64,000 bases of DNA. It comes from Streptomyces flaveolus (GTDB lineage Bacteria > Actinomycetota > Actinomycetes > Streptomycetales > Streptomycetaceae). The stretch covers positions 39,508 to 103,507 of the forward strand of contig NZ_JNWV01000034.1 of NCBI RefSeq assembly GCF_000716535.1, in the 5' to 3' direction. A program made the translations under genes and the position numbers. The notes under the pieces are model-generated. The model saw only the letters and a list, made by a program, of their open reading frames with translations. It did no database searches and was not told the DNA's origin. How positions within the stretch are numbered: the stretch's first letter is position 1; each line of letters opens with the position of its first letter. Positions 60,952 through 64,000 of the stretch are shown in pieces.

Positions 60952-61344
60952 ATGGTGCATGTACTCAGCAGCCGGATCCTGCTCCGGCCCACCGACCCCG
61001 AACGCTCCCGCGTCTTCTACGGCGAGCAGCTGGGGCTGTCCGTCTACCGGGAGTTCGGTACCGGCCCCGAGCGCGGCACGGTCTACTTCCTCGGCGGCGG
61101 TTTCCTCGAGGTGTCCGGCCGGTCCGACGCCCCGTCCTCGCCGGCGGCGCGGCTGTGGTTGCAGGTCGAGGACGTGACGGCCGCGGGCGAGGAACTGCGG
61201 GCACGGGGCGTCGAGATCGTCCGCCCTCCGGTGCGGGAGCCGTGGGGCCTGGTCGAGATGTGGATCAGCGACCCGGACGGCACCCCGATCGTCCTGGTCG
61301 AGATCCCGTCGGACCATCCCCTGCGGTACCGGCCGGGGATGTAG
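60952..61344 (+). CDS. VOC (glyoxalase/bleomycin resistance) family protein
   Basis: A 130-residue VOC protein: SSRILLRPTDPERSRVFYGE, QLGLSVYREFGTGPERG, LWLQVEDVTAAGEELRARGV and EMWISDPDGTPIVLVEIP, with the paired beta-alpha-beta-beta-beta units. Binds metal and a small ligand; role unknown. ATG 60952 chosen; GTG 60904 is an upstream in-frame alternative. Confidence 0.88.
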   Translation: MVHVLSSRILLRPTDPERSRVFYGEQLGLSVYREFGTGPERGTVYFLGGGFLEVSGRSDAPSSPAARLWLQVEDVTAAGEELRARGVEIVRPPVREPWGLVEMWISDPDGTPIVLVEIPSDHPLRYRPGM

Positions 61345-61502
61345 GGCGACAGACGGACACGGGACGGGTCCGGTCGGCGTGGGCGGTGTTCCCAGCCGCG
61401 TTCGGTGCCGCTCCGTTCGCGGAAACCCGCGTCGTGGAGGCGTCCGATCGCTCTCCCCTCCGCGCACCCGGCCCACGCCCCGGCGCCTGGGCCACCGATA
61501 TG

Positions 61503-61517
61503 ACATATCCGGTATGT
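61503..61517. promoter_or_regulatory. Small inverted repeat before the peptide gene
   Basis: ACATA-TCCGG-TATGT, in an AT-richer island (GATATGACATATCCGGTATGTG) about 87-101 bp before the peptide ATG. Possible operator or promoter of the peptide-P450 unit. Confidence 0.45.
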
Positions 61518-61603
61518 GTGGGAGGATGGCGCTTGTGGCATCTGGTGCTGGTGGGCATCGGACCCCCGGCTGGAAGGGCTCAGACAGGCGAGAGGAGCGC
61601 ATC

Positions 61604-61696
61604 ATGATCGCCAAGCTGCTCGGCAAGCTGTCCTTCACCCGCCACTACGGTGCGTACGGATCCCACGAATGGGACGCGTACGCCGGCGACGACTGA
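61604..61696 (+). CDS. 30-residue aromatic-rich peptide, candidate RiPP precursor
   Basis: Thirty residues: MIAKLLGKLSFTRHYGAYGS then HEWDAYAGDD. A basic, helical N-terminal half (leader-like) is followed by a C-terminal half with Tyr15, Tyr18, Trp23 and Tyr26 (plus Phe11) and an acidic end. GAGGAG six bases before the ATG is one of the best ribosome binding sites in the window, so this is a translated gene, not chance. It lies 121 bp before a P450 gene on the same strand with a hairpin between. Small aromatic precursors next to one P450 are the pattern of biaryl-crosslinked RiPPs (biarylitides, atropopeptides). Product unknown. Confidence 0.72.
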   Translation: MIAKLLGKLSFTRHYGAYGSHEWDAYAGDD

Positions 61697-61711
61697 CTCC
61701 GAGGGCACTCC

Positions 61712-61736
61712 CGGCGGGCGCCCCGGGCGCCCGCCG
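61712..61736. terminator. Hairpin between peptide and P450 genes
   Basis: CGGCGGGCGCC-CCG-GGCGCCCGCCG: perfect 11-bp stem, 3-base loop, 15 bp after the peptide stop. Likely a partial terminator giving more peptide than P450 message, common between RiPP precursor and enzyme genes. Confidence 0.8.
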
Positions 61737-61785
61737 ACTGTGAGCCCCGCTGCCTACGACATCGGCCTGGACAGCTGCGCAGGCA

Positions 61786-61825
61786 GGGGACGATCTCATG
61801 GGCCGGGGGACGATCTCATGGGCCG
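61786..61825 (+). repeat. Perfect 20-bp direct duplication at the P450 start
   Basis: GGGGACGATCTCATGGGCCG occurs twice in tandem, 61786-61805 and 61806-61825. Each copy contains a Shine-Dalgarno-like GGGGA and an ATG. The first ATG (61798) opens a 10-codon ORF (MGRGTISWAG) that ends in TGA overlapping ATG 61827 of the P450 frame; the second ATG (61818) is in the P450 frame. Confidence 0.9.
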
Positions 61826-63140
61826 GATGAATGAGCCGCCGCGGTTGCCCGGGGGCGGCTACGCAGCCTGGAGCCGCGACCGGCTGGCGATGGCACGTCG
61901 TGGCCTGGACGAGTGCGGGGACGTCTGGCAGCTGGAGCCGGGTGTCTACGTGGCCGCCGCGGCCGGGCCGTGCGAAGCCGTCCTGCGCCGCGCGGAGGAC
62001 TTCCCCAAGGCACCCTCGCCGCTCTTCCCGCCCCTGAAGGGGTCGAACGGGGCGCCGACGGCGCAGGAGCGCCTGCACGCCCACGCCGCCCGCATGCGCG
62101 GACTGCGCGCCCAGGCGGTAGCGGCCCGGGTGGGCGAGATCGCGCCCGGAGCCGCGCTCTTCGCCGACCAGTGGCCCACGGACCAGGACGTCGAGGTGCT
62201 GCCCGCCGCCCGGCACGCCCTGGCGGAGATCGGCGTCCGCTACCTCTTCTCCGAGGACGCCGCGACCCTGCTGCCCTTCGCCGCGGGGCTCTTCCTGGCC
62301 CGGGAAGTGCTCGTACGCCCCTCCCGCTGGGAATGGCCGCGGTGGGTCCCCACCCCGGCACGGCGGTTCCGCACACGGCAGCAGGCCGCCTTCACCGACG
62401 CTTTGCGGCCCGTCGTCCGCCGGCGCCTTGCGTCGGGCCGGCTCGGCGACGACGTGCTCGGGCAGATGCTCCAGCCCTCCTCCCGCTACGGCCCGCTGCC
62501 GGAGGAGGCCGTCCTCGACACCCTGCCCGGAATCACCGTCGCCACCTTCGAGGCACCCACCCGGGCAGCCGGATGGATCCTGCTCCACCTGGCCCGGCAC
62601 CCGCGGGCCGCGGACCGCGTCGCGGCCGAAGCCGCCTCGCTGCCCGCCGACCCCGCCGCGACGACCAGCGCCCACCTGGACGACCTGCGGTACACCCAGG
62701 CACTGGTACGCGAAGTGCTCCGGCTGTACCCGCCGAGCTGGCTGCTGACCCGGCGGACCGCGCGGCGGACCGAGCTCGCCGACTACACCCTCGACGCCGG
62801 GGCCACCGTTCTGGTCTGTCCCTACACCGCGCACCGAGACGCACGGGAGCACGCCGAGCCGGACCGGTTCCGGCCCGAGCGCTGGCTCGACGGGTCGGGC
62901 TCGGCGGCGGACCCCGGGCCCTTCCTCTCCTTCGGCACCGGGCCGCACGGCTGCGAGGGAGCCGCCCTGGCCATGGCGATGCTGACGCTCCTGACCGCGC
63001 ACACGGCCCGCCGCCACCGCTTGAGCGAGCCGCCCGCACCGGAACCCTGCTTCCAGGTCACCACCTTCGAAGGTCTCGCGACCCCCGGCCTGCGCCTGCG
63101 TGCCACCTCACGGGACCCGGAGCGGTCCCCCTCAGGGTGA
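61818..63140 (+). CDS. Cytochrome P450 linked to the small peptide gene
   Basis: A 440-residue P450 starting near PPRLPGGGYAAWSRDRLAMA. K-helix ExxR is intact (REVLRLYPPSW), the PERF region is FRPERWLDG, and the heme loop is SFGTGPHGCEGAALAM with Cys379. The I-helix reads GITVATFEAPTRAAGW: the usual AGxxTT is replaced, so oxygen activation may differ from hydroxylating P450s. ATG 61818 (GGGGGA seven bases upstream) and ATG 61827 are both possible. Placed downstream of the 30-residue peptide gene, it is the likely tailoring (for example aryl-crosslinking) enzyme. Confidence 0.9.
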   Translation: MGRMNEPPRLPGGGYAAWSRDRLAMARRGLDECGDVWQLEPGVYVAAAAGPCEAVLRRAEDFPKAPSPLFPPLKGSNGAPTAQERLHAHAARMRGLRAQAVAARVGEIAPGAALFADQWPTDQDVEVLPAARHALAEIGVRYLFSEDAATLLPFAAGLFLAREVLVRPSRWEWPRWVPTPARRFRTRQQAAFTDALRPVVRRRLASGRLGDDVLGQMLQPSSRYGPLPEEAVLDTLPGITVATFEAPTRAAGWILLHLARHPRAADRVAAEAASLPADPAATTSAHLDDLRYTQALVREVLRLYPPSWLLTRRTARRTELADYTLDAGATVLVCPYTAHRDAREHAEPDRFRPERWLDGSGSAADPGPFLSFGTGPHGCEGAALAMAMLTLLTAHTARRHRLSEPPAPEPCFQVTTFEGLATPGLRLRATSRDPERSPSG

Positions 63141-63152
63141 CCGGCTCGCCCG

Positions 63153-63707
63153 TCACGGTCCGCTCGTCGGGTGCCGTCGGCCGAACTCGTCGGCGAGCAG
63201 GCCCAGCACGACGAGGTCGTGGTGCCGACCGGCGAAGAAGACGTGTTCCCGCAAGCGCCCCTCCTCGGTGAAGCCGAGCCGGCGAGTGAGTGCCAGCGAC
63301 GCCTCGTTGTGGGCGAAGACCACTGCCACGCACTTGTGATAGCGCCGCTCCGCGAACATGAAACGCAGCAGCAGCGTCAGGGCTTCTCCGGCGTAGCCCC
63401 TGCGCCGGTGCTCGGCGCCGATCGTGACATCGAATTCGAACCAGCCCGAATGACGGCCGGTGCGGTGCGAGGCGACCGTGCCGACCAGCTCCCTGCCGGC
63501 CGTCGTCTCGACTGCCAAGCGGAAGCGGTCGTCCTCGCTCCCGGCGAGGGCCTGCTCCTTCGCCCAGGCACGGTAGCTCTCGGCGGACCGGGGCAGGTCC
63601 AGCCGCCCCACGCGCCGCGCGTCGTCGGCGAAGCGCGCGAACGTTGTCCAGTCGTCGGGCTCGATGGCACGCAGGCGTACCCGTTCACCAGTCCAGGACG
63701 AGGCCAT
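63153..63707 (-). CDS. GNAT-family N-acetyltransferase (RimJ/RimL-like)
   Basis: A 184-residue GNAT protein: RVRLRAIEPDDWTTFARFAD, GWFEFDVTIGAEHRRRGYAG with the acetyl-CoA loop, EALTLLLRFMFAERRYHKCV and NEASLALTRRLGFTEEGRLR. This is the RimJ/RimL N-terminal acetyltransferase subtype. Convergent with the P450 gene, 12 bp away. Start at ATG 63707; GTG 63722 also possible. Could modify a peptide or protein; a link to the RiPP-like unit is only positional. Confidence 0.88.
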   Translation of the reverse strand: MASSWTGERVRLRAIEPDDWTTFARFADDARRVGRLDLPRSAESYRAWAKEQALAGSEDDRFRLAVETTAGRELVGTVASHRTGRHSGWFEFDVTIGAEHRRRGYAGEALTLLLRFMFAERRYHKCVAVVFAHNEASLALTRRLGFTEEGRLREHVFFAGRHHDLVVLGLLADEFGRRHPTSGP

Positions 63708-63907
63708 GCCCGATTGGAACACGCCGCAGGACGCACGTGGCCGAGAGGCACGCCGAGTCGGGAACGGGGCGGCAGGCCGCGTCTGTCATCACGTTGCCGT
63801 CATCGCCCGGAGGGCGGCGCTTCGCCCGGTGCGGCAAGCGGGGCCACCTCTCACGCCCTGGCGTGCCGGACGTCGCGATGCGGACAGGAACGTGGCGGCA
63901 GGCCCTA

Positions 63908-64000
63908 GGTTCTGTCGTCAAATGTCACGCCCACATCAGGAGCGATGCGAGGGTGATGGCTGCTTGGTAGGACTCGGTGGTCTTGTCGTACCGGGTGGCG
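63908..64000 (-). mobile_element. 3' end of an IS5-family insertion sequence
   Basis: The transposase C-terminus is read leftward as ATRYDKTTESYQAAITLASL LMWA to the TGA at 63925-63927; this ending is characteristic of IS5-family DDE transposases in Streptomyces. The bases GGTTCTGTCGTCAAATG from 63908 look like the terminal inverted repeat. The element continues beyond the right edge, so its length is unknown. The preceding 185 bp (63723-63907) hold no recognisable gene. Confidence 0.88.

Noticed and set aside
63644..63970. Plus-strand open frame at the IS boundary
   Set aside because: No ribosome binding site, no family resemblance, and it runs into the insertion sequence.

Overview
The window is Streptomyces-type chromosomal DNA: very high GC, strong third-position G/C bias, GTG/TTG starts, tightly packed short operons with ATGA/GTGA overlaps, a conservon (cvn) operon, ROK, LacI and DeoR sugar regulators, a mycothiol-dependent enzyme, an F420-type enzyme and several P450s. 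The mix of conserved core genes (etfBA, AlkB, lysophospholipid acyltransferase) with decayed genes, minisatellites and an insertion-sequence edge suggests an accessory-rich arm of the chromosome. No rRNA, tRNA or CRISPR array was seen.

Layout. 0-9 kb: tail of a Pro/Gln/Tyr-rich protein, MOSC protein, Rv1733c-like membrane protein, a beta-helix/AAA ATPase fusion, a frameshifted membrane hydrolase carrying a 21-bp minisatellite, a DeoR regulator and an SRPBCC protein. 9-16 kb: enoyl-CoA hydratase, two P450s and the conservon operon (cvnA-B-C-D followed by a CYP157-like P450 that lacks the ExxR motif). 16-24 kb: cysteine-synthase-like enzyme, anti-sigma-type ATPase, relic of an ABC exporter, TetR/DUF4865/phosphotriesterase unit, ROK repressor. 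24-28 kb: AlkB, an RlmG-like methyltransferase with a 30-bp repeat running past its stop, and a divergent DeoR / SIS isomerase / class II aldolase sugar locus. 28-40 kb: PepC-like peptidase, decayed TPR gene, MarR-MFS pair, two-component system, TetR with a deazaflavin-dependent enzyme, geranylgeranyl-reductase-like flavoprotein, M20 dipeptidase.

41-48 kb: MBL hydrolase and P-loop/NUDIX fusion whose 3' ends lie in a 237-bp-period tandem duplication; GH27 alpha-galactosidase facing a ROK kinase and its divergent LacI regulator. 48-54 kb: DUF6986 lyase-like protein, etfB-etfA, flavin reductase preceded by a small Cys-containing leader peptide, thioredoxin-like protein, acyltransferase. 53.9-54.5 kb: a large intergenic minisatellite. 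54.6-61.3 kb: B3/B4 and transglutaminase pair, DUF6421-SDR-threonine aldolase coupled operon, GDPD, GNAT, VOC genes.

61.6-63.1 kb holds the most interesting unit: a 30-residue aromatic-rich peptide gene with a strong Shine-Dalgarno, then a GC hairpin, then a P450 with an unusual I-helix. This has the architecture of a P450-modified RiPP pathway. The window ends in the 3' end of an IS5-family transposase.
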